64,000 bases of DNA, taken from positions 209,676-273,675 of the forward strand of contig NZ_UYZY01000008.1 in the NCBI RefSeq assembly GCF_900626075.1, in the 5' to 3' direction. How positions within the stretch are numbered: position 1 is the first letter of the stretch; every line of letters begins with the position of its first letter. The stretch comes from Clostridium transplantifaecale. GTDB lineage: Bacteria; Bacillota; Clostridia; Lachnospirales; Lachnospiraceae. Below, in pieces: positions 9,754 through 18,456 of the stretch. A program made the position numbers and the translations under genes. The notes beneath the pieces are model-generated. The model did no database searches, had not been told where the DNA came from, and saw nothing but the letters and a program-made list of their open reading frames with translations.

Positions 9754-11754
9754 TTATTTTACAATCCTGTCAATTAAATTCTCGTCACAGAGATAAGGCA
9801 GCGTGATGATTTCTTTTTCCCGGCTGTGGATGCGGACGGTCTCCATGGAATTCTTATTTCTCGCCCATGCTCTCCTTGCAACGCCGCACATGACATCGTA
9901 ATTTACCGCCTCTCTGATAATCTTGTCCGTCTCCCGGCTGCCATCCAGAAGCAGGCCATACCCACAGCTTTGGGAGTTACCGATTCCGGTCCCTCCGCCG
10001 TTATGCATGGATATCATCGTCATTCCCAGAGCCGCATCGCCTGCATAGACTAGGGAGGACATATCGGCCGTAATGTTACTTCCGTCCTTTATATTGGAAG
10101 TTTCCCTGGAAGGGGCATCGGCTCCCCCGGTATCCATATGGTCGCGTCCAATCATCACGGGGCCTATCTCTCCCTCCCTGACCATCTCGTTAAATCTGAG
10201 GGCAATCTTCATTCTGGTGTCCGCATCCTGATAAAGGATTCTGGCCTGAGAACCGATTACAAGATTATTCTTCTCTGCATCGCGGATCCAGACATAATTG
10301 TCATAATCCTGGTATCGCCGGTCTTTGTCAATACAATTCATGGCCGCCTGATCCGTTTTATGTAAATCCTCCGGCTGCCCCGAAAGACATACCCAGCGGA
10401 ACGGACCATATCCCAAATCAAAGAGATTCGGTCCCAGAAATGCCTCCACAAACGACGGGTAGATAAAACCGTCAAGTGAATTCTCACCGTTGTTACATAC
10501 CTCCGTTATTCCAATCTCATACATTGTGGTTGTCAGGCTGTTACCGTAATCGAAGAAAAAAGTTCCTCTGGCCCGCAGTATCTCAATCAGATCATGATGT
10601 TTTCTTATCGTCTTTTTGACCTGTCTCACAAACTCATCCGGATTCTCCGAAAGCATTTTACTGCGCTCCGCAAATGTCAGTCCCTGAGGGCAATAACCGC
10701 CGTCAAATGCAACATGGCATGAAGTCTGGTCCGTCATAAAATCTATATGGACTTTTTGCTCCACGGCATACTCCAGTAAATCTACCACATTGCCGTGATA
10801 GGCAATGGAGACCGGTTTCTTTTTCCCGATCCATTCCCTTGCCAGTCCGAAAGCTTCACTACAGCTCTCCGCTCTTAAGCTGACCCAGCCCAGCCGCTGT
10901 CTCAGTTCGATTTTAGATTCATCTACCTCGGCTATAATTCCAACTCCGTTGCACATTTCCACAGCTTTTCCCTGAGCCCCGCTCATTCCTCCCAAACCGG
11001 ACGAAACAAACAGGCTGCCTTCCAGCATCGCCTCGCTGCTGTGGTGGAGAATTTCCCTCGCCACCGACAGGAGTGTGGAAAAGGTTCCGTGAACAATCCC
11101 CTGGGAACCGATGTAGAACCAGCCGCCTGCCGTAAACTGGCCGTAGTTGGAAACACCGATGGCCGCCGCCCTGTTCCAGTTGTCGTTGTCATTATATTTC
11201 CCAACCATCAGTGCGTTGGTCAGAATCACCCGGGGAGCGCTTTTCGACGTTGGAAAGAGTCCCAGCGGATGACCTGAGCTTACAATCAGGGTCTGATCCT
11301 CCTCCATCTCTTCCAGATATCTTTTAATGAGGCGGTACTGCATCCAGTTCTGGCACACCTGTCCAGTCTCACCATATGTAACAAGCTCGTAGGGATACAG
11401 CGCCACGTCAAAATCGAGATTATTCTCAATCATTACCTGAATGGCCTTCCCTGCCAGACATTTTCCTTTATACTCTTTAATCGGTCTTGCTTTTATCAGG
11501 CCATGGGGGCGGAAACGGTAGCCATATATTCTGCCTCTCGTCTCCAGTTCCTCATAAAACTCCTTTGCCAGTTCTACATGATATTTCTCCGGGATATACC
11601 GCAAGGCATTTTTTACAGCCAGTTTCTTGTCGGTTTGCGAAAGTCTGGACTCTCTCTTCGGAGCTCTGCGGACCTTTGGATCCAGAATCTCCGGCTCCGG
11701 CAGTTCATCATCCAGCCTAATTTTCATATATTCTTCTATTTCCCTATTTGTCAT
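9754..11754 (-). CDS. hutU: Urocanate hydratase
   Basis: The protein has 666 residues, the long form of urocanase (about 670, like the animal enzyme) rather than the 555-residue proteobacterial form. Recognisable stretches are GGMSGAQGKAVEM in the NAD-binding part and GRDHMDTGGADAPSRET, both strongly conserved in the family. The reaction is urocanate plus water to 4-imidazolone-5-propionate in histidine breakdown. No hutH, hutI or formiminotransferase gene is present here. Its operon partners are CoA-linked reductive enzymes, which is unusual and suggests urocanate is a branch point between oxidation and reduction. Confidence 0.95.
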   Translation of the reverse strand: MTNREIEEYMKIRLDDELPEPEILDPKVRRAPKRESRLSQTDKKLAVKNALRYIPEKYHVELAKEFYEELETRGRIYGYRFRPHGLIKARPIKEYKGKCLAGKAIQVMIENNLDFDVALYPYELVTYGETGQVCQNWMQYRLIKRYLEEMEEDQTLIVSSGHPLGLFPTSKSAPRVILTNALMVGKYNDNDNWNRAAAIGVSNYGQFTAGGWFYIGSQGIVHGTFSTLLSVAREILHHSSEAMLEGSLFVSSGLGGMSGAQGKAVEMCNGVGIIAEVDESKIELRQRLGWVSLRAESCSEAFGLAREWIGKKKPVSIAYHGNVVDLLEYAVEQKVHIDFMTDQTSCHVAFDGGYCPQGLTFAERSKMLSENPDEFVRQVKKTIRKHHDLIEILRARGTFFFDYGNSLTTTMYEIGITEVCNNGENSLDGFIYPSFVEAFLGPNLFDLGYGPFRWVCLSGQPEDLHKTDQAAMNCIDKDRRYQDYDNYVWIRDAEKNNLVIGSQARILYQDADTRMKIALRFNEMVREGEIGPVMIGRDHMDTGGADAPSRETSNIKDGSNITADMSSLVYAGDAALGMTMISMHNGGGTGIGNSQSCGYGLLLDGSRETDKIIREAVNYDVMCGVARRAWARNKNSMETVRIHSREKEIITLPYLCDENLIDRIVK

Positions 11755-11883
11755 TTTGCTTTACTCCTGTTTCTATATAATAAGAGCGGATTTTGTGGAC
11801 CTCACCTGTACTTCTTGGCTTTTTCACCTTTTCTCTTTCTCACCGCTTCATCCGTTCTTTTACAGTTATCTCCGCCTATTTTC

Positions 11884-13242
11884 CTACATTCCAAATACCA
11901 GATGCGTCACTATCGCAACCAGCGGTATCAAAAGAACCGTTCTCTCCAGGAAAATCACCACTAGGTCTCCAAAGTTAACGGGTATCGCGGAATCCAGCAT
12001 CGCATTGGCGCTTTCTGTAAAGAAGATTACCTGGCAGGTAGAAAGGACTACGATATAAAATCCCGCCATGACAGACACACCCGCGCCGCTGATTAGTGTG
12101 GACGGTAGTGACATTGCCACAAATGCCGCAATAGCGGACGGAGCTATCACCTGTGCATCCGGAATGCGGAGCAGTTCAAGAATCGGTCGGATCGGAATCC
12201 CGAACCATGTAATAACCGGCGTATAATTGGCCAATACCAGACAGATGATGGACAGTGATATCACATAAGATACTACTTTGCAACCGAAAATAACGGATGA
12301 CGTCAGTGCAGTTACAAAAGCCTGCGGTTTTGTAGAACCTGCCTTTTCCAGAGCCGTATGGTAAGCCTGGACAAAAATCTCCCCACTGAACTTCTGAGGC
12401 TTTCTCTGTTCTGCCGTCTGAGTTGTCCCATCGTAGAATGTATCGCCTTTTTTAGAAATCGGCGGAATCCGTACCATGATTGCGGCAACGACAAACGCCA
12501 ACAGCAGACTGCAGAGAATGATAACCGAATAATAATCCTCACAACCGGCCAGGCCGCTTAAAAAGGCGTATGCCCCCAGGCTGACGAAACTAAACCCCGT
12601 TGTAATGGAAACAGACTCTTTCGCCGTATAGACATTACCTTTATACAGATTACTTGTGACCATTACTCCTACTGCTGGTGAGCAGACAAAAGACGTGAGC
12701 GCATCTACCGACGCTTTGCCCGGCAGCTTAAATACCACTCTCATAATCGGTTCCAGAATAGTTCCCAGAAATTCTAAAAGTCCATATTCCAGAAGTGCAG
12801 TCACAAAGAAGCCGGAAACCACAATTGCAAAAAAAACATCTCTGGCAATCTTCAAAGAACTGGCTCCGACAACCGGATCCAGGATGCAGGCAGGTCCAAT
12901 TCCAAAAACTACCATCACTCCGAATATTGCCGCCAACACGTAGCATATCGAGTTGAACACTCCGATATTAGAAAAATATTCTCCGATAAGCGCCGGAACC
13001 CTGGGAAATCTTCCCCAAATGCTGCATCCCAGAACAAGCAGCGAAATTATCATTACAATAACGTATCCTGCCGGCAGCCCCAGCACGGCTTTTGCATTAT
13101 CAATCAGATGAATTAGAGGAACCTTGCTAACCCCACCAATGTCCACATTAATGAAGAAAAAAATCACTCCGAAAATGCTGAATACCAAAAATTTAATCAG
13201 AGCACCATTTGTTGATTTCCCCGTTGTGGCCGTCTTTTCCAT
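11884..13242 (-). CDS. YjiH-family nucleoside-recognition membrane protein, probable transporter
   Basis: The protein has 452 residues with about ten hydrophobic segments and two Gate-type regions (around FFAIVVSGFFVTALLEYG and the C-terminal SGAGVSVMAGFYIVVLS). It resembles YjiH proteins, whose substrate is mostly unproven. It is the first gene of the catabolic operon, with AAGGAGG upstream of the ATG at 13242, so uptake of the substrate (histidine, urocanate or a related imidazole acid) or export of the product is a fair guess. A 129-base gap without an obvious terminator separates it from hutU. Confidence 0.75.
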   Translation of the reverse strand: MEKTATTGKSTNGALIKFLVFSIFGVIFFFINVDIGGVSKVPLIHLIDNAKAVLGLPAGYVIVMIISLLVLGCSIWGRFPRVPALIGEYFSNIGVFNSICYVLAAIFGVMVVFGIGPACILDPVVGASSLKIARDVFFAIVVSGFFVTALLEYGLLEFLGTILEPIMRVVFKLPGKASVDALTSFVCSPAVGVMVTSNLYKGNVYTAKESVSITTGFSFVSLGAYAFLSGLAGCEDYYSVIILCSLLLAFVVAAIMVRIPPISKKGDTFYDGTTQTAEQRKPQKFSGEIFVQAYHTALEKAGSTKPQAFVTALTSSVIFGCKVVSYVISLSIICLVLANYTPVITWFGIPIRPILELLRIPDAQVIAPSAIAAFVAMSLPSTLISGAGVSVMAGFYIVVLSTCQVIFFTESANAMLDSAIPVNFGDLVVIFLERTVLLIPLVAIVTHLVFGM

Positions 13243-13339
13243 ATGAAATATCCTCCTTATCCCTTACCCTCATATTTTCCGGAAATGCGCATTTCTCCGA
13301 AAATTAGTCATTTACAGGCCTGTGTTCCTTTGTTGTGAT

Positions 13340-13394
13340 ATTATATTACCACTCGGCCGTGTTTTTTCCGTCACCCCGCGGGGCGTTTTTCCGT
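13340..13394 (-). promoter_or_regulatory. Candidate SARP-activated promoter of the urocanate/acyl-CoA operon
   Basis: On the minus strand there is a perfect -10 TATAAT (13340-13345) with no good -35. Instead the 9-mer ACGGAAAAA occurs twice, at 13386-13394 and 13363-13371, 23 bases apart, and the nearer copy sits exactly where a -35 would be (17 bases from the -10). Repeats about two helical turns apart replacing the -35 are typical of SARP activation. A GC-rich palindrome (13374-13383) lies between them. The rest of the 13243-13621 gap is AT-rich. Confidence 0.45.
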
Positions 13395-13517
13395 GTTTTA
13401 TCTCAAAATTTTATATTTTTTTTCATTTTACCGTATAATTAGGTGACGATTTATCCAACTTTTTATCAATTTATCCTTCTCGGCTTTGTTTTTAATATTT
13501 GTGAAATAGACTGTTCT

Positions 13518-13571
13518 AAAACTGACCTGATTATTTTTTACAATTCTGGTTATTCTAAATCAGTCCAGTTT
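13518..13571. promoter_or_regulatory. Imperfect inverted repeat upstream of the pyridoxal-type kinase
   Basis: Arms AAAACTGACCTGATTA (13518-13533) and TAAATCAGTCCAGTTT (13556-13571) are near-complementary with a 22-base AT-rich loop. It lies about 50 bases before the kinase start. It could be an operator or an RNA hairpin; no protein can be assigned. Confidence 0.35.
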
Positions 13572-13621
13572 TTGTTATAGTGCGTTTAAGAACATCAAAG
13601 AAAAAATCAGGAGGTCAGCCA

Positions 13622-14479
13622 ATGAAAAGAATCGTAACTCTTCAGGATATATCCTGTGTCGGACGCTGTTCCATCACGGTGGCCCTGCCGGTTATATCGG
13701 CCATGGGTGTGGAATGCGGAATACTGCCAACTGCGGTTTTATCTACCCATACAATGTTCCATACGTTTACATGTAAGGATTTGTCGGATCAAATCACTCC
13801 TATCGCAGATGCGTGGGAACAGGAGAAGATTACATTTGACGCCATCTACACGGGCTATCTTGCCTCAGCCGAACAGTGTGCCCAGGTATGTGGCTTTTTG
13901 GACCGTTTTACCACACCCGGCAACCTCGTACTGGTCGATCCGGCCATGGCCGACAACGGCCTGCTCTATCCGGCTTTTGACAGCGGATTTCCGGCGGAGA
14001 TGGCAAAGGTCTGTGCAAAAGCCGACGTAATTATGCCGAACATAACAGAGGCCTGCCTGCTTACCGGCATGCCTTATAGGACCTCTTATGACGAAGCTTA
14101 TATCCGTGAACTACTGGAGAAGCTGCTGGCGCTGGGCTGCAAAACCGCGGTCCTGACCGGAGTCAGCTTCGAGGAGGGTAAATTAGGCGTCGTATACCTT
14201 GATCAGGACGGCAGCTCCTTCTCCTATTTCACCCGCCACTGCCCGCAGAGCTATCACGGCACAGGAGATTTATATTCCTCCACGGTTCTCGGAGGACTGA
14301 TGCGCGGCCTGAGCCTTGGAAGCGCCCTCTCCCTGGCGGCTGATTTTGTAGTTACGTGTATTGAAGCCACCAGCACCGCTGAGAATGCCCGCTGGTACGC
14401 CGTAGAATTTGAATCCCAGATTCCAAAGCTGTGCGCGATGTTAGAGGAACATATCAGGGCAGAAAAAGAAGAGAAATAG
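13622..14479 (+). CDS. Pyridoxamine/pyridoxal kinase-like protein
   Basis: The protein has 285 residues from the ATG at 13622 (AGGAGG 8 bases upstream; the in-frame extension to 13580 has no good site). It is a ribokinase-fold B6 kinase: the opening TLQDISCVGRCS binds the vitamin, and the C-terminal HGTGDLYSS motif carries the catalytic aspartate and anion hole. It should phosphorylate pyridoxine, pyridoxal or pyridoxamine with ATP. It appears monocistronic, with a repeat-rich region downstream. It is divergent from the urocanate operon. Confidence 0.88.
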   Translation: MKRIVTLQDISCVGRCSITVALPVISAMGVECGILPTAVLSTHTMFHTFTCKDLSDQITPIADAWEQEKITFDAIYTGYLASAEQCAQVCGFLDRFTTPGNLVLVDPAMADNGLLYPAFDSGFPAEMAKVCAKADVIMPNITEACLLTGMPYRTSYDEAYIRELLEKLLALGCKTAVLTGVSFEEGKLGVVYLDQDGSSFSYFTRHCPQSYHGTGDLYSSTVLGGLMRGLSLGSALSLAADFVVTCIEATSTAENARWYAVEFESQIPKLCAMLEEHIRAEKEEK

Positions 14480-14553
14480 AGAAAGCAAAAATCAGGCTGT
14501 GTACCGTATAAAAATATTTCCAAAAATATACAAATATCCAAAAGGAATGAAAT

Positions 14554-14787
14554 ATGGTATAATATTCACAAAGTGGACATTATACCTGCGCATGCCGGTT
14601 TCTGCGTCCGCCGCAGAAAACCGGGCGCTGAATTCCGTCGGAGACACGTGTTCACGAAGTGAACATGGTATAATGTCCACAAAGTGGACATTATACCTGT
14701 GCATGCTGATTTCTGCGTCCACCGCAGAAATTCAGGGCGCTGAATTCCGTCGGAGACACCGTATTCACGAAGTGAATATGGTATAAT
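14554..14787 (+). repeat. Two tandem copies of a 112-bp hairpin-rich repeat
   Basis: Copy 1 is 14554-14664 and copy 2 is 14665-14777, closing with a third edge sequence at 14778-14787. Each unit starts with ATGGTATAAT and contains three hairpins: GGTATAATGTCCAC/GTGGACATTATACC with loop AAA; a stem around TTTCTGCG/CGCAGAAA; and TTCAC-GAA-GTGAA. The outer pairs of the second and third hairpins differ between copies but stay complementary (CCGG/CCGG versus CTGA/TCAG; GTTCAC/GTGAAC versus ATTCAC/GTGAAT). A related copy is at 55679. The edge TGGTATAAT is also a perfect extended -10, facing the acetyltransferase gene. Confidence 0.85.
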
Positions 14788-14920
14788 ATTACCAGAATAA
14801 TACCAGAGTAATATGAACTGAATCCTATAGAAAAGGTTGGTGATACACAGGTGAAACGATGCATTGCAACTGCCGGAATAGCACCCATAAACACAATAAT
14901 CAGATTCAGGAGGATGAATG

Positions 14921-15574
14921 ATGTCTATTCCGGCAAAGAAAATATATCCACGCTCAGGTGACAGGCAAACCGTTTATTTAAACGCTGTTGTCAATGAACC
15001 CGGCATATCGGTCGGCGCATATACAATGTACAATGATTTTGTAAATGATCCGGTTGATTTTGAAAAAAATAACGTACTCTATCACTATCCCATTAATCAG
15101 GATCGCCTGATAATCGGAAAGTTTTGTTCCATTGCCTGCGGAGCCAAATTCATATTTACGAGCGCCAATCATACGATGGCTTCCCTTTCAACCTATCCGT
15201 TTCCTCTGTTCTTTGAAGAATGGGATACTCCCATTTCAGAGGTGCGGACATCCTGGGACAACAAGGGTGATATTGTAATCGGCAATGACGTCTGGATTGG
15301 ATACGAAGCCGTAATCATGTCCGGCGTCCACATCGGCGACGGAGCGATTATCGGAACGAGGGCCGTTGTTACAAAAGATGTCGAGCCCTATACGATTGTA
15401 GGAGGGCTGCCGGCAAAGCCAATCAGAAAACGTTATGACCAGGATACAATATTAAAACTGGAAGAACTCAGATGGTGGGATTTGCCCTATGAGCAGATAA
15501 AACTGCTCCTGCCTGCTGTGAAAAGCGGCGATATCGCAGTTTTAGAAGAAGCATATAAGAACCTGCAGAATTAA
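14921..15574 (+). CDS. Vat-family (CatB-like) xenobiotic acyltransferase
   Basis: The protein has 217 residues, a left-handed beta-helix hexapeptide-repeat acetyltransferase. Hexapeptide turns are visible at IGNDVWIGYEAVIMSGVHIGDGAIIGTRAVVTKDV, and SANHTM holds the expected catalytic histidine. The C-terminus IVGGLPAKPIRKRY fits the family. Such trimeric enzymes acetylate streptogramin A (Vat) or other hydroxyl compounds with acetyl-CoA; substrate cannot be read from sequence. The ATG at 14921 is 7 bases from AGGAGG; one at 14918 is too close. The preceding 440 bases hold the tandem repeats and no gene. Confidence 0.85.
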   Translation: MSIPAKKIYPRSGDRQTVYLNAVVNEPGISVGAYTMYNDFVNDPVDFEKNNVLYHYPINQDRLIIGKFCSIACGAKFIFTSANHTMASLSTYPFPLFFEEWDTPISEVRTSWDNKGDIVIGNDVWIGYEAVIMSGVHIGDGAIIGTRAVVTKDVEPYTIVGGLPAKPIRKRYDQDTILKLEELRWWDLPYEQIKLLLPAVKSGDIAVLEEAYKNLQN

Positions 15575-15583
15575 AAGAGCATT

Positions 15584-15656
15584 AAAAGAGGTACCCCGGC
15601 GGTAATTCACAGTCAATCCTGCTGTGTTTTGCCCCCAGGGTACCTTTTGCTTTTCG
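15584..15656. terminator. Bidirectional terminator between convergent genes
   Basis: AAAAGAGGTACCC on the left pairs with GGGTACCTTTT (15638-15648), with an A-run before and T-rich sequence after. It separates the acetyltransferase gene from the convergent MetE-like gene. Confidence 0.65.
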
Positions 15657-15681
15657 CCTTTTGTTTTTTAATCTATGCCGC

Positions 15682-16785
15682 CTATAAGAAATCTTTACAT
15701 GATACAAGCAAATCAATCTTTTTCCACTGGGTTTCCTCGTCGATACAGTTTCCCTCTTCCACAGATGCAAACCCACACTGCGGAGACAGGGCAATGTTGT
15801 CACCTACAATGGCTTTTGCCTCCATATATCTTCTCTTAATATCGTCATGGCTCTCCAAAACCGGGTTTTTGGTAGAAATCAGGCCGGCCACAAATGTGGC
15901 GTCCGTCTCCTTTAAAACCGTCCACGGCTCAAAAGAACCGGACCGTTCGTCGTCATACTCTACAAAGAAGCCATCATAAGGAATCTGGCTGATAATCGGA
16001 GCCACGGAATCATAGAAACCGGAAAAAAGCGGGTTCCCCTTGAAATTACCCTTACAGAAATGTGTGGCAATTACCATATCGGCCGGTCTGTTTTCAAGAG
16101 CTTTTATGGACACGCGCTTAAACCATTCCAAAACTTCGTCTTTCTCATATCCCAGGGAATTCACCTTCTTTAAGAAATCCTCATCAATCATATAAGTCCA
16201 GGATGTATCATCAATCTGGAGGTATCTGCATCCATGTGCATACAAATCCTGAATCGCACCCTGATATGCAAGGGCAATATCCTCGATCAGCGCTTCGATA
16301 TCGCTTCCATAATACGGAACTTCCTTGATTCCCATCTGCAGATAGTTGTCCACCAGAATCATATTCGGTCCTGAAATGCACTTCTTGGCAGTAATACCCG
16401 GGTACTTCCCAGCCTCTTTGAGAAGAAAATCAAAGGCCTCGATTTCCGCATGGGTACGTTCGGGGTTATAGGAAATTTTTCCGCTGATATATCCCAGCTC
16501 AATATGGTTTACCACGCCGTTGCGTTCCTTATCCAGATGCTTTGTCGTAAAACCGTCAAACTCCTTGAGCCAGTCCAGGTGCCACCATCTGCGTCGGTAC
16601 TCACCGTCGGTCACAAACTTAAGACCATGGGAAACCTCTTTTTCGACCAGCTCAGAAATAGCCGCATCCTCAATCTTCCGCAGCTCCGCCAGCGTTATTT
16701 CTCCTTCTGAAAACTGTTTTCTCGCCGTCTTAATCTGCGCGGGTCTTAAAAATGAGCCTACGATGTCGTACTTAATGTTTAACAT
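15682..16785 (-). CDS. MetE C-terminal-domain-like methyltransferase (YxjG/YxjH type)
   Basis: The protein has 367 residues from the ATG at 16785 (GGAGG upstream; the extension to 16884 is not supported). It matches the catalytic half of cobalamin-independent methionine synthase: IVGSFLRP at the start, FVTDGE near residue 60, and the zinc ligands in ATHFCKGN and LSPQCGF. Stand-alone proteins of this type transfer a methyl group to a thiol such as homocysteine, often from a donor other than folate. I see no S-box or other riboswitch upstream. Confidence 0.85.
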   Translation of the reverse strand: MLNIKYDIVGSFLRPAQIKTARKQFSEGEITLAELRKIEDAAISELVEKEVSHGLKFVTDGEYRRRWWHLDWLKEFDGFTTKHLDKERNGVVNHIELGYISGKISYNPERTHAEIEAFDFLLKEAGKYPGITAKKCISGPNMILVDNYLQMGIKEVPYYGSDIEALIEDIALAYQGAIQDLYAHGCRYLQIDDTSWTYMIDEDFLKKVNSLGYEKDEVLEWFKRVSIKALENRPADMVIATHFCKGNFKGNPLFSGFYDSVAPIISQIPYDGFFVEYDDERSGSFEPWTVLKETDATFVAGLISTKNPVLESHDDIKRRYMEAKAIVGDNIALSPQCGFASVEEGNCIDEETQWKKIDLLVSCKDFL

Positions 16786-16887
16786 TTGAATACCTCCGTG
16801 AGTTTTTATAAGAATCCATGTTATTTCCAGTTTTTTCATGTGCAAAATATAATTTATTTTATCACTAATCTGCGCTCTTTTCAAATG

Positions 16888-17245
16888 GGGATTTGATTGA
16901 GAAATGGGGACGCCGCCGTCAGGCCAGGGGCCGGGGTGGTGAGGGGGATCGATGAGTCTTTCGTCCCGGGCGTCAGGGTGTCGCGGGCGGGGAATCCGGG
17001 CAGAAAAAGTTCCTGCAGGAAACGCTCGCGCTCGTTGGAGTACATAATGGTACTAACCTCGAAAAAACCTCGGTAAGTACCAATGAACTCCAGGTTCCCT
17101 CCGGAATCTTTTTCTCCCTGCTTCCCCGCAGGAAGGTTATGGCCAGGACGAAAGACTCAGCCCAGACGTCTGCCCGGCCCCGGCCTGCGGCGGCTGATTT
17201 GTCCTATTCCTTCAATGGGGGAGGCGCTTGTCGCTGCCACTACGT
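16888..17245 (+). other. Large structured palindromic element, copy A (candidate ncRNA or MITE-like)
   Basis: A GC-rich, gene-free block that folds into one long hairpin. TGAGTCTTTCGTCC (16953-16966) pairs perfectly with 17146-17159; outer arms around 16912-16935 pair with 17173-17194; the tip 17035-17093 has nested stems (GGTACT/AGTACC, GGAGT/ACTCC). Copy B (17388-17805) on the other strand has the same order of conserved blocks, including the 5' TTGA-GAxxTG-GGACGCC box and a 3' TGGGGGAG/GTCGC-GCCACTA box. Stem bases differ between copies in a compensatory way. No open frame with coding character is present. Strand is assigned relative to copy B only. Confidence 0.7.
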
Positions 17246-17387
17246 TTCTCAGGATGCTTGAAACCTGCCTCCTGTTCACTATGACACTATGTAAACTTAT
17301 ATACTTATAGTCTTATAATCTTAGAGTGTTTATTCTGCTCTTCTTTTTATGCAGCCCACGATGCCGTTAAAATGTAAAAGAATCACG

Positions 17388-17805
17388 GCTATATAGTGGC
17401 CGCGACAATATCTCTCCCCCACTTGACGAAAGAGACAATCAGCCCCTGAAGCCGGCGGACGGGGCAATACCCTTCGCTGAGTCTTCAGTCCCGCCGACAA
17501 CCTGCCCGGGGAAGGAAGGAGAAAACTTTCCGAAGGGAGACCTTGGAATCCGCCGGTGCTTGCTGACACATTGAGCACTTAGCGAGGTCCTATCGAGCTT
17601 AGTGCAAAAGCGTGCGGTGGCAGGTTTCTCACGAAGCTAGCATCCGCTGCGCATTCCACAAGCGAAAGCGAGTCCCCGCAGGAATTTTTTCTCCTGGATT
17701 CCCCCTCACCACAACCTACAAACCGGGACTGAAGACTCATACACATCCTCCCACCACCCCGTCCGCCGTCTTTCAGAGGCGTCCTCACATCTCAATTAAT
17801 TTTTT
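17388..17805 (-). other. Large structured palindromic element, copy B
   Basis: Homologue of copy A in inverse orientation. TGAGTCTTCAGTCCC (17478-17492) pairs perfectly with 17725-17739, and GGCGGACGGGG (17454-17464) pairs with 17757-17767. Relative to copy A, the same helix changes from TTTCGTCC/GGACGAAA to TTCAGTCC/GGACTGAA, so pairing is preserved. The interior differs more, with an additional hairpin (GAGCACTTAGCGAGG near 17573 with CGAGCTTAGTGC near 17593). The 3' ends of A and B face each other across about 140 AT-rich bases holding no gene. Confidence 0.7.
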
Positions 17806-17871
17806 TCCCTGAAACTTTTCCCCCTCCCCGCCCGTCTAATCTCTGAATAACACAAGAGGAGGAAATTACCT

Positions 17872-18294
17872 ATGAAGAAAAGTAAATTAATTATCTTATC
17901 CCTACTGGCCGTTGCTGTTATGGCAACCGCAACCGCATGTGGGGGTAAAAAAAACGAAATTTCTAAGCCGCCGGTAACTACGTCTGCCGAAACAGCAGCA
18001 TCTACGGCTAATGAAGAAACAGAAGCGGTTGAGGAAAATGATGCAGATGATACAATCATCTCATCCGATTCCAAAGAAAGCGGACAGATGACCGGCACGC
18101 TGGAAGAAAATAAAGGGTTTATGTTCCTTATCATTTCCGATGAAGACAAAGAATCCTATGCATTCAGCATTGATGATGAAAGTGCCCTGGCCGGTTTTAA
18201 GGAAGGTGATAAAATCACTGTCTCCTATGAAGGCGGAGACCCGGCCGACCATGATACCGACTGTATTGTTACAAACATTGAAAAGGCAAAATAA
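17872..18294 (+). CDS. Small lipoprotein of unknown function
   Basis: The protein has 140 residues with a lipoprotein signal (MKKSKLIILSLLAVAVMATA) and lipobox TATAC, acylated at Cys23. An acidic, low-complexity linker (residues 35-65) leads to a small C-terminal domain (QMTGTLEENKGFMFLIISDEDKESY) that reads as a beta-rich OB-like fold. The ATG at 17872 has AGGAGG. I do not recognise a named family. It is probably anchored on the outer face of the membrane and is monocistronic, followed by a strong terminator. Confidence 0.8.
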   Translation: MKKSKLIILSLLAVAVMATATACGGKKNEISKPPVTTSAETAASTANEETEAVEENDADDTIISSDSKESGQMTGTLEENKGFMFLIISDEDKESYAFSIDDESALAGFKEGDKITVSYEGGDPADHDTDCIVTNIEKAK

Positions 18295-18394
18295 AAATCG
18301 GCATATTCTGAGGCCGGGATATTGGCATTAATAACACCCCGGCCATATCATGCAAAAAGCTCTAATGCCCCCATAAACAGAAAATCCCTCTACT

Positions 18395-18436
18395 ATAACA
18401 AAAAGGACTGCCCCCGCATGCAGTCCTTTTTGTTAT
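18395..18436. terminator. Strong bidirectional terminator
   Basis: A 17-bp perfect stem (18395-18411 with 18420-18436) has A-run and T-run flanks. It ends the lipoprotein gene on the plus strand and the dehydratase/RidA/RpiR operon on the minus strand. Confidence 0.92.
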
Positions 18437-18456
18437 GTTTTTTCCGTTACGGATTT

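Noticed and set aside
13542..13581. TATAGT near 13576 as a promoter for the pyridoxal-type kinase
   Set aside because: No -35 at suitable spacing; the region is simply AT-rich.
16888..17805. CRISPR array or integron attC array
   Set aside because: There are no short regular direct repeats with unique spacers; the two units are large, inverted and homologous along their length.
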